From Arcicella sp034931005 (GTDB taxonomy: Bacteria; Bacteroidota; Bacteroidia; Cytophagales; Spirosomataceae): DNA of 64,000 nucleotides. Positions within the stretch are counted from its first letter, which is position 1; every line of letters begins with the position of its first letter. The stretch spans positions 1 through 64,000 of the forward strand of contig NZ_JAYGIN010000023.1 of the NCBI RefSeq assembly GCF_034931005.1, written 5' to 3'. The notes under the pieces were generated by a model. The model was not told where the DNA came from. It worked only from the letters and a program-made list of their open reading frames with translations, and did not search any database. Shown here in pieces: positions 12,201 to 17,102 of this stretch. The translations under genes and the position numbers were made by a program.

Positions 12201-12455
12201 AACCTGAGTCCAAGTAGTAGTAGGAGTATAACCATTCACCGCTGAGGCTACTGCTCCAGACAATTGGATAGGCTGATTTGCACAATAGGATACATCGACA
12301 TTAGCGTTGACCGTACAATTTTGAGCTGTCAAAATTGTTGGAAAAATAAATATTAAGACGCATAAAATTTTAGCAAAAACCTTGTTAAATGGAATTGCGA
12401 AAGAGGACAAATGACGTAAAAACGTCATTACTGAGTAAAGTACAACTTGAATCAT
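1..12455 (-). CDS. Giant secreted repeat protein, PKD-like and DUF11 domains (3' end outside window)
   Basis: The frame is open from the ATG at 12455 to the left edge, at least 4151 codons, with the terminus missing. Reading of many segments down to position 3 stays in one frame; I did not check every codon for stops. The N-terminus is a long signal peptide ending in a hydrophobic stretch and TILTAQNC. About 1.5 kb-worth of residues, about 12300-7700, are PKD/Ig-like units of roughly 300 bp with motifs such as AGxxQTxC, TPTVGTGxW and YxYRWT. Three longer DUF11-like units follow (about 7690-6250, linkers of the type DLSNNG and NTPTPVTI), then about 16 DUF11 units (about 6240-1) each ending DLSLTKTV. 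Such proteins are exported by T9SS and act as surface adhesins or filaments. The sorting domain would lie to the left, so T9SS export is inferred. It is divergent from purU. It resembles the 23605-37461 protein in domain types but not order. Confidence 0.85.
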   Translation of the reverse strand, partial: MIQVVLYSVMTFLRHLSSFAIPFNKVFAKILCVLIFIFPTILTAQNCTVNANVDVSYCANQPIQLSGAVASAVNGYTPTTTWTQVGGPSVVISNPNILNPSILGTTPSQVYIFRLTGLCQDEELIFDEVRITVNPISIANAGADATYCPGVYTISGNTPANAGETVVWQIVGANNAGVSLSSGSVVSPSITLSQTSAGTSTLRYIITSSNGCQTTDDVIITNLGGVPTVNAGADQNIAANVACYSVSTCTTLNGTFEGNGTGGQTTTWSQVSGPTIATFSNANIRNPQVCNLREGTYVFRLTASGACTNGSDEVTIVVPAPSQSITQVGAMADITFCDGRTSVVLNGPSPSFVGETVLWTVVNNGGGSPVIVSPTSPTTTVTGLVSNAYHQFRYTITNAATGCSTNNTVQIYNQTPPSISVGADQVLACNVTSASVAYTQSGGLYTQYQIISGPTAVMASPVNSSGSPQTITGLTVAGDYVVRFIRNSSQGSDCQTVTDDIKINISISPTASNSGTDQVLACGISNTNLAGNIPATGVGRWSQVSGPSVATFSNITSNTSNVANLLTGDYVLRWTIENGPSCAKNTDDVLVVVRVPPVAMAGADQAPVCLGTSVQLNANVPLRRQQGTWAVVGQVPAGTAPTFTNINDPNAKLQNLIINTVYQLQWTVVSLPQTGGGSCSTSSDIVQITSGTEQGPGDANAGVDICASIGSTSVTLGATAPTAPNTGIWTNVSRPSGSAVPSFSPNASQANAQATGLQAGTYKFVWTITDGICTSNDTIRVTINSALPVASAGSTQTLCGTTATLAGNNPGVGVGTWTQVSGPSLANIVDVNLPTTTINSLVAGDYVFRWTITNGSCNNGTQADVTIRVSFSTSVANIAASSLQVCPPNSTVNINADAINADSQGYWSIVGNAPSSVGFSSSTSPSITVSGLVQGNYKFRWTVSGGVNCPVTFDEVDVYVQEASNAGADQSVCLSNSVTLVGNGPSGTWIKLLGPGFQTITPTSSPSNAAVVTGLTTGTYIFNYTIDRNLNASGCIIPTFDQVTVTVSAAGSTPSAGVNKQFCEGSAINLNGSGDVIPNPVPVGQSGQWAILSQPTGTSNATLSNATAPNATLNIGSNSKYGLYLLKWTITNGTCVIGDEVRIENFQTPTVANAGVDKTVCPPTVKMTANVPTVGQGMWTLVSKTPGTLPTPTILNPQVATTDITGIDASGVYVFRWTISNGPCTPSFDEVTINVPDPAPTTANAGIDQTICNGTAANITGNTPTVGTGAWSKTTDSPYSVFSPAAGTSPATTALSLSAGTYKYIWTITSGACISRDTMIIRNLAVPSAANAGTDQIVCQFSPVNLSAATPTAGTGTWTQIAKPSGNPNVTFLSPNSPTSQVVGTDLGQYTFRWTVSTGVNSPNDCQTSFDEIIVNIVASPTPAIAGISQTICEGQTLTMAGNTPTVGTGTWTKVAGPVGSPEVITNVNSPATTVTGLLAGTYTYRWTIGASGNCTSYDEMTVVVRPKPTLSSATPSCVGGAGTGVITVIGATNPTGGSLDYALGAGGFQSSNIFSNLTNGAYTITIKDRTTNCTNTTTTNISCTDNPVLGLAKSVGSPVLVTNGVYDVPYTVTVKNLGNVALANVQVTDNLNTTFPSPITYSITVKSTSSPFTINSSFDGNNAQNLLNSASSTLAIGATRTITFTVRVSLNGSAQTLFNNTASAGATNSGGTISAISDISNNGGSTAIDPNGNNNPRDLGEDTPTPVSIVNGNIGVAKSVGTPLKISDGVYDVPYTVTVKNIGNVNLTGVQVADDLSATFPSPATYTISQSPQTLAPLAPESSFTGSGANNLLLVNGANTSTLTAGQSRTITFTVRVTLNGSTQTIFNNQVTATGINPSAQTVSDLSNNGVETAIDPNSNGYGGDSGENTPTPVTISNPIIGVAKSTVGSPSLQGDGSYNVTYQVITKNVGNVTLNNVQVTENLATTFVSPITYTVVSKSGASDINTGFLGTPSAQNLLTGSGTLAPNTSNTYLFTVNIKLNGYTGNNIFLNSVTATGTGTTGGSSSDVSNNGTDPTPTGNTPTPVTIQNQADLSLTKTVSKITGTPADPNVGENIIYTITVTNAGPNTATNVEVKDVLPAGLQFVSSANLTNVAGTLTAVIPNIAVNASASVTFVAKVLSSGLITNAAEVSLADQPDIDSPHGNGTANAEDDRSSVDINAQQADLSLTKTVSNANPNVGSNITYTITVSNAGPSTATNIQVKDILPAGLSFVSSVNFTNTSGTLLSTNIATIPVNGSVALTFVATVTQAGSILNKAEVSMSDQYDPDSQPNTGTEDGQDDTGGVLIGGQQADLSLQKSVSNTNPNVGDVVTYTITVANAGPSTATNVTIQDILPTGLQFVSSGTLTNTLGTLTNTSPMTVLVGTPINLTFNARVLTPAVNTALIINNRAEVKTVNQFDPDSQPNTGTADGQDDTDDAPLTIQTADLSLVKSTSQLSVNVGDNITYTITVSNAGANTATNVEVKDILPTGLLFISSSDFTAAGQTLTASGLTIASGTSKILTYIARVTQAGSLKNEAQVTKSDQYDIDSQPDTGTTDGQDDTGNITIAGQLADLSLIKTVSNSEVNPNEIVTFTITVSNAGPNAVTTGSVSDALPVGLTFVSSSTLTNNNGILVGNFSNLQANTSIVFTFQAKVTGTGIITNKAQIASSDVPDSDSTPNNGTDNGEDDTENESIRVRQADLELTKTVSKTNPNVGENITYTITVLNKGTDNATNVKVKDVLPVGLTFVSSSDFVNTSGLLISNNIASITAGGQRVLTFVATVTQAGSILNKAEVLTSDQFDPDSQPNTGTEDGQDDTGGVLIGGQQADLSLTKVVSKTNPNVGENITYTITVNNAGPSVATNVAVRDVLPAGINFVSSSDFTNSSGTLTANIASIPVGTPKVLTFVGVVQTATTIVNSAEISSADQYDPDSQPNTGTTDGQDDAGSATIIPKQSDLSLTKTVSNTAPNVNANITYTINVTNAGPDIATNVEVKDILPAGLQFVSSADLTNTAGTLSGTVNTIAIGATKSFSFVAKVLNSNAILNKAEVSKSDEFDPDSQPNTGTEDGQDDTGGVLIGGQQSDLSLAKVVSNTTPNVGDNITYTITVTNVGPSTATNIEVKDILPVGLQFVSSTDFINLNGTLTSQIASLPVGTKTLTFVARVSQPVSITNKVEVSKSDQFDPDSQPNTGTEDGQDDTDDAILTPKTADLSLTKTVSKTNPNVGENITYTVTVNNDGTDAATNVQVKDVLPTGLQFVSSTDFINTSGVLFSNNIPTISSGGIVTLTFVAKVTQAGAILNKAEVSKSDVYDIDSQVNTGTEDGQDDTGGVLIGGQQSDLSLTKSVSTTTGTPAAGTPASPNVGEIITYTITVNNAGPSIATGVEVKDVLPFGLSFVGSTDFTNNAGILTVSNLTIAVGTPKTLTFTAQVTQSTTIINKAEISTSDQFDPDSQPNTGTADGQDDTGYATIIPQVADLSLVKLATPLSANVGDNITYTIEISNAGPSTATNVEVKDVLPVGLNLVNAGNFTNNAGTLTATIPSLAAGVTQSLTFTAQITQAGNIINAAQITKSDQFDTDSQVNNGTTNNEDDTDEITVGGILADLSLTKTVDKAIVNPNENVEFTITITNAGPSAVTSASVRDVLPAGLQFVSSSTFANTNGTLIGQVSNLGVGQSQTLKFVAQVTGTGKITNNTEIASSNVPDPDSSPNNGILNGEDDTDSTSVQVRIADLSLQKFVNNANANVGDEVEFTLLVNNAGANIATNVQVKDVLPAGLQFTSSTDFTNTSGVLLSNNILTIPVNGSVTLKFKAIITTSGGITNKAEITKSDQFDPDSQVNTGIVDGQDDVGAIYLNAQLSDLSLTKTVSNSTPNVGDNITYTITINNAGTSTATNVEVKDILPAGIVFVSSSDFTNVNGTLTSTLPLTVTVGNPQTLTFVAQVSQSASITNKAEISKSDQFDIDSQPNTGTTDGQDDIGSVTITPQITDLSLTKTVSNTNPSVNTDVTYTISVTNEGPNVATNVEVKDVLPAGLQFISSSDLINNAGTLTGTIANIPLGATRSLSFVAKVTQSGSILNRAEVSKSDQFDSDSQPNTGTLDGQDDTGGVLIGGQQSDLSLTKTVNNPTPNVGENVIY
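7700..12300 (-). repeat. PKD/Ig-like tandem array in the giant protein
   Basis: About 15 diverged coding repeats of roughly 300 bp at the N-terminal side of the protein. Recurring elements are a Cys pair (xxQTIC or xxQxVC near the start, a second Cys late in the unit), TPTxGTGxWT, and a GTYTYRWT-like strand followed by DExxV. This is the PKD-like pattern seen in large Bacteroidota surface proteins. Units are far more diverged from each other than the DUF11 units, so this array looks older. Confidence 0.7.
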
Positions 12456-12819
12456 GGCGGTGATTTTCAGAGTTTTACAAAAAAATGGGTATGCACAAAC
12501 TACTATATAGGAAGTCTAATTGCTAAAATGATGCCAAATCGGTGGTAACACTCAAACCCATAAGAATATACGGCAAAGACTCAATGCCTTTTTTAGGGAT
12601 GTTCAAGAAAAAAATGAAAGAAATAGCGTAAAATTTCTGAATTTTGTAATTCTTCGAAATACCTCTGTTAAACAAGTTCATAATTAAAATCATACTTGAT
12701 TCTATCTCTGAGGATTTATAATATTGTAAAATATTACCAATCTAAATTTTTAAGCATTATGGCTTCATCGACAAGAAAAAGAATTAGTTTGAATAAAAAG
12801 CATCAAATAAATATTTAAA
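12456..12819. other. Divergent intergenic region between giant protein gene and purU
   Basis: A 364 bp AT-rich gap that must hold both promoters. I see no open frame, RNA gene or convincing TAnnTTTG box placed well for either gene, and no strong hairpin. Confidence 0.5.
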
Positions 12820-13656
12820 ATGACTGATTATATTTTAAGAATTGACTGTCCCGATGAGAAAGGGCTTGTCCATAAAATTACGGGAGTGCTATTTTTCAAC
12901 AATCTCAATATTGAAAGAACAGATGAATTTGTGGACGTAGAAAACAATCTATTCTTTATGAGAATTGCTTTCTCGGGAAATTGTGACCCCGAAAGAATTG
13001 AAGATGGTTTGAGAGGTATTCTTCCTGATAATTCTAATATTGACCTCACCACAAAACAAATTAAAGACGTAGTTGTTTTGGTTACAAAAGAACATCACTG
13101 CCTTTCAGATTTATTGATAAGAAATCAATTTAAGGATTTATCTTTTAATATTTTGGCAGTAGTCGGTAATCATGATACGTTACGAGACTTGACCGAGAAA
13201 TTCAATATTCCCTTCCATCATTTACCCGCCGAAAATATCACTCGGGTAGAACATGAAAAACAGATTGAGGAATTGGTAAAAAGCTATTCACCCGATTATC
13301 TTATTCTTGCCAAATTCATGCGTATTCTTACGGCTGAATTTACCGAAAAATTCAGTAAAAAGATTGTCAATATTCACCACTCATTTTTACCTGCTTTCAT
13401 CGGAGCAAATCCTTATAAACAAGCCTACCAACGTGGCGTAAAAATTATTGGAGCAACAGCACATTTTGTCACGGACGACTTAGATGAAGGTCCAATCATT
13501 TTTCAAGACATCACTCGGGTAAACCACACAAAAAATGCCCAAGAAATGGCTCAGGCAGGACGTGACGTGGAGAAAATTGTATTAGCAAAAGCTTTGAAAT
13601 TGGTATTGGAAGATAGGGTTTTTATTCATGGAAATAAAACCATCATTTTTGAGTAA
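12820..13656 (+). CDS. purU: Formyltetrahydrofolate deformylase
   Basis: 278 residues, the usual length for PurU. It hydrolyses 10-formyl-THF to formate and THF, which balances the one-carbon pool and supplies formate for PurT. Residues 1-80 are an ACT-type regulatory domain (starts DYILRIDCPDEKGLVHKITG). Residues 85-278 are the formyltransferase fold: HPxxxAE is replaced here by FHHLPAENITR, and the core signature NIHHSFLPAFIGANPYKQA is followed by GATAHFVTDDLDEGPII, with the catalytic Asn/His/Asp set present. The start at 12820 puts the ACT domain at residue 3. It stands alone, with a strong hairpin terminator behind it. Cytoplasmic. Confidence 0.96.
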   Translation: MTDYILRIDCPDEKGLVHKITGVLFFNNLNIERTDEFVDVENNLFFMRIAFSGNCDPERIEDGLRGILPDNSNIDLTTKQIKDVVVLVTKEHHCLSDLLIRNQFKDLSFNILAVVGNHDTLRDLTEKFNIPFHHLPAENITRVEHEKQIEELVKSYSPDYLILAKFMRILTAEFTEKFSKKIVNIHHSFLPAFIGANPYKQAYQRGVKIIGATAHFVTDDLDEGPIIFQDITRVNHTKNAQEMAQAGRDVEKIVLAKALKLVLEDRVFIHGNKTIIFE

Positions 13657-13686
13657 AAACACTTATATTTCCTATATTTGTATAAC

Positions 13687-13740
13687 AAAAAACCTGTTTA
13701 AACTCTCTATTCGCAAAAGACTGTTTAAACAGGTTTTTTT
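13687..13740 (+). terminator. Rho-independent terminator of purU
   Basis: Perfect 17-bp stem: left arm 13687-13703 (AAAAAACCTGTTTAAAC), 19-nt loop, right arm 13723-13739, ending in a run of T. It lies 30 bp after the purU stop. Confidence 0.9.
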
Positions 13741-13755
13741 TATACCAAAAAAATA

Positions 13756-13818
13756 GAGCAACTATGCCGCCACACAATTGCTCCAAATAATTGAGCGGGT
13801 AGAGCCGCCACTCTACCC
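13756..13818 (+). repeat. Paired hairpin element, copy A (CCGCCA loops)
   Basis: Two adjacent hairpins. The first is 13756-13783, an 11-nt stem with 9 of 11 pairs closing the hexaloop CCGCCA. The second is 13797-13818, a perfect 8-bp stem GGGTAGAG/CTCTACCC closing the same hexaloop. A homologous pair with different stem bases lies at 16709-16772, also upstream of a TPR regulator. Stems differ but pairing is mostly kept, which argues for a conserved structure. Identity unknown: REP-like element or structured RNA. Confidence 0.6.
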
Positions 13819-13931
13819 AACTCCAGTAAAAGATAACTATAATACCTTTTACCTTGATAAATAGAAAATAAAGTTTCTACTAATTGTTGATTCAAAATTA
13901 CTTTAACAATTGATAATTACGTCATCGTTGA

Positions 13932-13949
13932 GGGAGACAAAAGGGGGAC
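13932..13949 (+). promoter_or_regulatory. Shared upstream motif of TPR regulator, copy A
   Basis: GGGAGACAAAAGGGGGAC, 108 bp before the ATG at 14057. Nearly the same string occurs before the paralogue (16897-16914). It contains two direct GGxGAC-like half sites. Possible activator site or a relic of the duplication; function unknown. Confidence 0.4.
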
Positions 13950-14056
13950 GAATTTAATTATTTTCCTACACCAAAAAACTTAATCCACTCATCTCTAAAT
14001 TGCTTCGCTAAAATAAATATCAATTTTGTTCAAAAAAATATTACAGAATTACGAGC

Positions 14057-15805
14057 ATGAAGCATTTCATATTTCTTACAATCCTACTACTGTGTAGCCT
14101 ATCAAACTTTGCGTATAAAAACAAAGTTGATAGCGTGCGGACTGCTTATGTTACAGCAAAAGGGAACGCAAAAATTGATGCCGCTATCAATTATGCCTGC
14201 TATTTAGCACCGCCTGATACGATGAAAGCGATGCTTCTTTTTCAAGAAGCACTCAAAGAATCTAAAGCAAGTAAATACATAGATGGGCAAATTAAAGTTT
14301 TTCACTATATGGGTTGGTATTATTTTGAGTATTTGCATAATCGAGATAAAGCTATACTTATGTATCAAAAAGCGATACAATTGGCAAAAGAACATAAAAA
14401 CTATGATGAACTATTGGGCATTTATGCCAATTTAAGTGATATATATATTTTTATCGGAAACAACATAGAAGCAATAAATACCCTCAATGAATCACAACAA
14501 TATGCAGAAAAAATTAATCCAGATAAATATTTATCTATTATCTATATTGGTTTAATGGAATGCTATGCAAGTATTGGCGATTTCGAAAAAGCTTATTCTA
14601 CTTTTAGTAAAGGAGTTACCTTATCAAGAAAAACAAAGGATATTCATAATTTGTGGCTCTTATATACCGCTATGGCTGACATGAAATACCAAGAAAAAAA
14701 ATACTTTGAAGCTTTAGCTTTCATTAATAAAGCTATTGAATATGGTACTAAAAATAATGAGTTTTATGCAGTTCTAAATCTTCAGGCAAAAGTAGATGTA
14801 CTCATACAGTGTGGGAGAATTAAAGAAGCTGAAAAGCTTTGCTTGAAAATCCGACCTACCATGAAAACAATTCCCGCATTTGATTTCATCGGAAGCAACA
14901 ATGCCTCTTTAGGACATATCTATGCCGCTCGAAAAGAATATAAAAAGGCAGTCGAATATCTATTATTATCATATCAAGAAACAGTAGCCACAGACAATAA
15001 TGAAAATTTAATAGACCTCGACAGTACATTATCTAATGCTTATTATCAATTAGGAGATTATAAAAAAAGTGTTGATTACCTCAAATATTACTTTACTCAT
15101 CAAGAAGAAATTAGTTCGGAACGTAAGCAAAAAGAATTTCAAAATTTGCAGCACCGTTTTGATTTAGAAAAAAATCAACTACAACTGACCAATCTTGAGT
15201 CAAGCAAAAAAATGTATATTGTTCTATCTATTACCTTATTTTTTATTCTAATTCTTGGTATTATTGTTTTTTTTATCAAACATACTAATAATCAACTCCA
15301 AGTAAAACTATTAGATGAAACCGCTAAAAATGAAGAACAATTGCGTGAGAATATTCAACTTGAAATGGATACTAAACTCAGAGAATTAACTTCTATGGCA
15401 ATGGCTATCGACCAAAAGAATATTATTTGGAAAAACATTCAGCAAAAATTGAAAGAAACGCTCAATGAAATGCCTACCATTTCAGAGAAAGAGATTAAAA
15501 CTATCGTCAGAATAATCACGCAAGACAATGATAATCAACACGAATGGGACACCTTTAAACTCCATTTCGAGAATGTTCACCCTCAATTTTTTACAACATT
15601 AAGACAAATTGCTCCAACATTGACGCAATTAGAATTACGCCAATGTGCATATATAAAGATAAACTTAGCTCCGAAACAAGTAGGAAATCTCCTAAATATA
15701 ACGCCCGATTCTGTCAAAAAATCTCGTATGAGATTAAAGAAAAAACTTAATCTTTCAGCAGAAGAAAACCTTTCTAAATTTATCACCAATCTAAAAATAG
15801 CTTAG
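14057..15805 (+). CDS. TPR sensor-regulator with membrane helix and LuxR-type HTH (paralogue 1)
   Basis: 582 residues. A signal peptide is at 1-19. TPR-like helical repeats run from about 35 to 350, one transmembrane helix is at about 386-408 (MYIVLSITLFFILILGIIVF), and a coiled coil follows at about 410-475. The C-terminal helix-turn-helix is at about 521-568: LTQLELRQCAYIKINLAPK, then QVGNLLNITPDSVKKSRMRL, a LuxR/GerE-like pattern. The layout predicts a periplasmic TPR sensor joined to a cytoplasmic DNA-binding domain, a one-component transmembrane regulator. This type is common in Bacteroidota but the ligand is unknown. The closest relative is the next gene, colinear and the same length, with the C-terminal 180 residues most alike. 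The ATG at 14057 is chosen because it begins the signal peptide. Confidence 0.85.
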   Translation: MKHFIFLTILLLCSLSNFAYKNKVDSVRTAYVTAKGNAKIDAAINYACYLAPPDTMKAMLLFQEALKESKASKYIDGQIKVFHYMGWYYFEYLHNRDKAILMYQKAIQLAKEHKNYDELLGIYANLSDIYIFIGNNIEAINTLNESQQYAEKINPDKYLSIIYIGLMECYASIGDFEKAYSTFSKGVTLSRKTKDIHNLWLLYTAMADMKYQEKKYFEALAFINKAIEYGTKNNEFYAVLNLQAKVDVLIQCGRIKEAEKLCLKIRPTMKTIPAFDFIGSNNASLGHIYAARKEYKKAVEYLLLSYQETVATDNNENLIDLDSTLSNAYYQLGDYKKSVDYLKYYFTHQEEISSERKQKEFQNLQHRFDLEKNQLQLTNLESSKKMYIVLSITLFFILILGIIVFFIKHTNNQLQVKLLDETAKNEEQLRENIQLEMDTKLRELTSMAMAIDQKNIIWKNIQQKLKETLNEMPTISEKEIKTIVRIITQDNDNQHEWDTFKLHFENVHPQFFTTLRQIAPTLTQLELRQCAYIKINLAPKQVGNLLNITPDSVKKSRMRLKKKLNLSAEENLSKFITNLKIA

Positions 15806-15889
15806 TTTTATAAAGAGATTCAGAAAAGGTTTTAAACAGACACTTTTTCTAAAACGCATTTTTACCAATTTCAAGGTCTTTTACTTTTG

Positions 15890-16089
15890 TCTTGATACAA
15901 AAAGTAGCGGAACTATCTACAATTTGTCGCAGAATAAAATTAGACCACAGATTGTACTGATTCAACGGATTTACACGGATAAATTTAAAGAAAATCAGTG
16001 TAAATCTGTTTTATCTGTTCTATCCGTGGTCTAATTTTGTCTTCCGACAAATAGTAGATAATTCCGAAAAGTAACAAAAAAAATCAAGA
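15890..16089. repeat. Composite palindrome of about 200 bp
   Basis: Nested inverted arms: TCTTGAT/ATCAAGA at the outside, then ACTATCTAC against GTAGATAAT, AATTTGTCG/CGACAAAT, AAAATTAGACCAC/GTGGTCTAATTTT, and GATTTACAC/GTGTAAATC near the centre. It lacks an open frame. It looks like a degenerate palindromic intergenic repeat, possibly one repeat inserted into another. Confidence 0.65.
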
Positions 16090-16227
16090 AATTCCGAAAC
16101 TCGTCGGGTGTCGTTCGCTACGCTCAAACTGCGGAATTTCGGGCTGGACTGCGACATTCGTCCGATTTTCCAAAAAGTGCCTGTCTAAAAAGAAAAAGGT
16201 AAAATCCATCATTCAAAAGTTTATTTT

Positions 16228-16274
16228 AAAGTCCCTTCAATAGAATTTGAACTTCTACTGTCGGGACTTTTTTT
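16228..16274 (+). terminator. Terminator-like hairpin far from any gene
   Basis: Stem AAAGTCCC (16228-16235) with GGGACTTT (16263-16270), inner pairing TAGAA/TTCTA, then a T run. It sits about 420 bp after the preceding stop codon, so it ends either a long 3' UTR or an unannotated transcript. Confidence 0.55.
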
Positions 16275-16346
16275 CATATAGTTCAAAGGAAGATTAATTT
16301 TTTAATTCAGACAAACTGTATTGAAAACTATTGCTTGAAAAACTTT

Positions 16347-16490
16347 AATTTGGCTTGTTTTAGGGGTCTGACTATCGTCTGAACGAGTATTATATCTCGG
16401 TAAATTTGGCTTGTTTTAGCGGTCTGACTATCGTCTGAACGAGTATTCTTATTCTACCTCGGTCAGACGATAGTCAGACCGCTAAAACAA
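16347..16490. repeat. Direct plus inverted repeat element (GCGGTCTGACTATCGTCTGA family)
   Basis: Two direct copies of about 44 bp with offset 56 (from about 16347 and 16403), the second forming a perfect 28-bp stem with an inverted copy: 16411-16438 against 16463-16490, 24-nt loop. The outer sequence GCGGTCTGAC is the same as the ends of the 34-bp tandem array at 51005-51300, so both belong to one repeat family. MITE-like or REP-like; no transposase is nearby. Confidence 0.75.
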
Positions 16491-16708
16491 AAGTATTATT
16501 CTATGAAATATCCGTCAAATTAAAGTATTTCAAACATCATTTTTAGGATGAAACTTTTTAAACTTTCGCTACCCATGTAAATTGACTATTATTTAAAGAT
16601 GTCTTCATTAAATGTCGCAAGTTAAATTTTTTCAATGTAGCTCTGAACTTCTTTAAAATAAACAAATTTTCAAACGATACCGAAAGTTTAAACATCTTCG
16701 ATAAAAAC

Positions 16709-16772
16709 AAGCGATAGTGCCGCCACACTATCGCTTCATTGAATTTAGTAAGTAGAACCGCTACTCTACATA
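16709..16772 (+). repeat. Paired hairpin element, copy B (CCGCCA loops)
   Basis: The first hairpin is 16709-16736, a perfect 11-bp stem AAGCGATAGTG/CACTATCGCTT around the hexaloop CCGCCA. The second, near 16750-16772, is weaker, with a core stem GTAGA/TCTAC and CCGCTA in the loop. Same order, loop and spacing as copy A at 13756-13818. Confidence 0.6.
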
Positions 16773-16896
16773 CTCAATCACTTTCCAGTTAAGTAAAATA
16801 AATTTTGCCCCCTAACTATCAGAGATTGTTAGACCAAATTTATATTCTTTCACTGTTAAATGTCATATTTGGTAGGGGTACAATTAGGGGAACGAT

Positions 16897-16914
16897 GGAG
16901 GACAAAAGGAGGAC
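16897..16914 (+). promoter_or_regulatory. Shared upstream motif of TPR regulator, copy B
   Basis: GGAGGACAAAAGGAGGAC, a direct repeat of GGAGGAC, 189 bp before the ATG at 17103. It matches the motif before paralogue 1 at 14 of 18 or more positions. Confidence 0.4.
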
Positions 16915-17102
16915 AGGTAAAATATTACTTAAAACAACAGAACAGAATAGAACACAATTAACTCATTATCAGTCACTTAAATCCTATATTCCAGCATTAT
17001 TAAATTATTAAGCTTTTTGTTGGAAAGTATTTCGGATTTATCGAACTTACTTCAGACATGATAAATGTCCAAACCTTCTTGCATTTCCCATATTAAAAAT
17101 TT

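Larger units (their letters stand above)
15806..17102. other. 1.3 kb non-coding gap with several structured repeats
   Basis: No credible gene. From left to right it holds a composite palindrome of about 200 bp, an isolated terminator-like hairpin, a direct and inverted repeat element, the second CCGCCA hairpin pair and the shared GACAAAAGG motif. Its size and content are unusual for this gene-dense region. The right part mirrors the upstream region of the first TPR gene, consistent with tandem duplication. Confidence 0.7.

Noticed and set aside
16805..17011. 68-codon frame before the second TPR gene
   Set aside because: It crosses the shared GACAAAAGG motif, has no homology I recognise and low-quality composition; more likely regulatory DNA.
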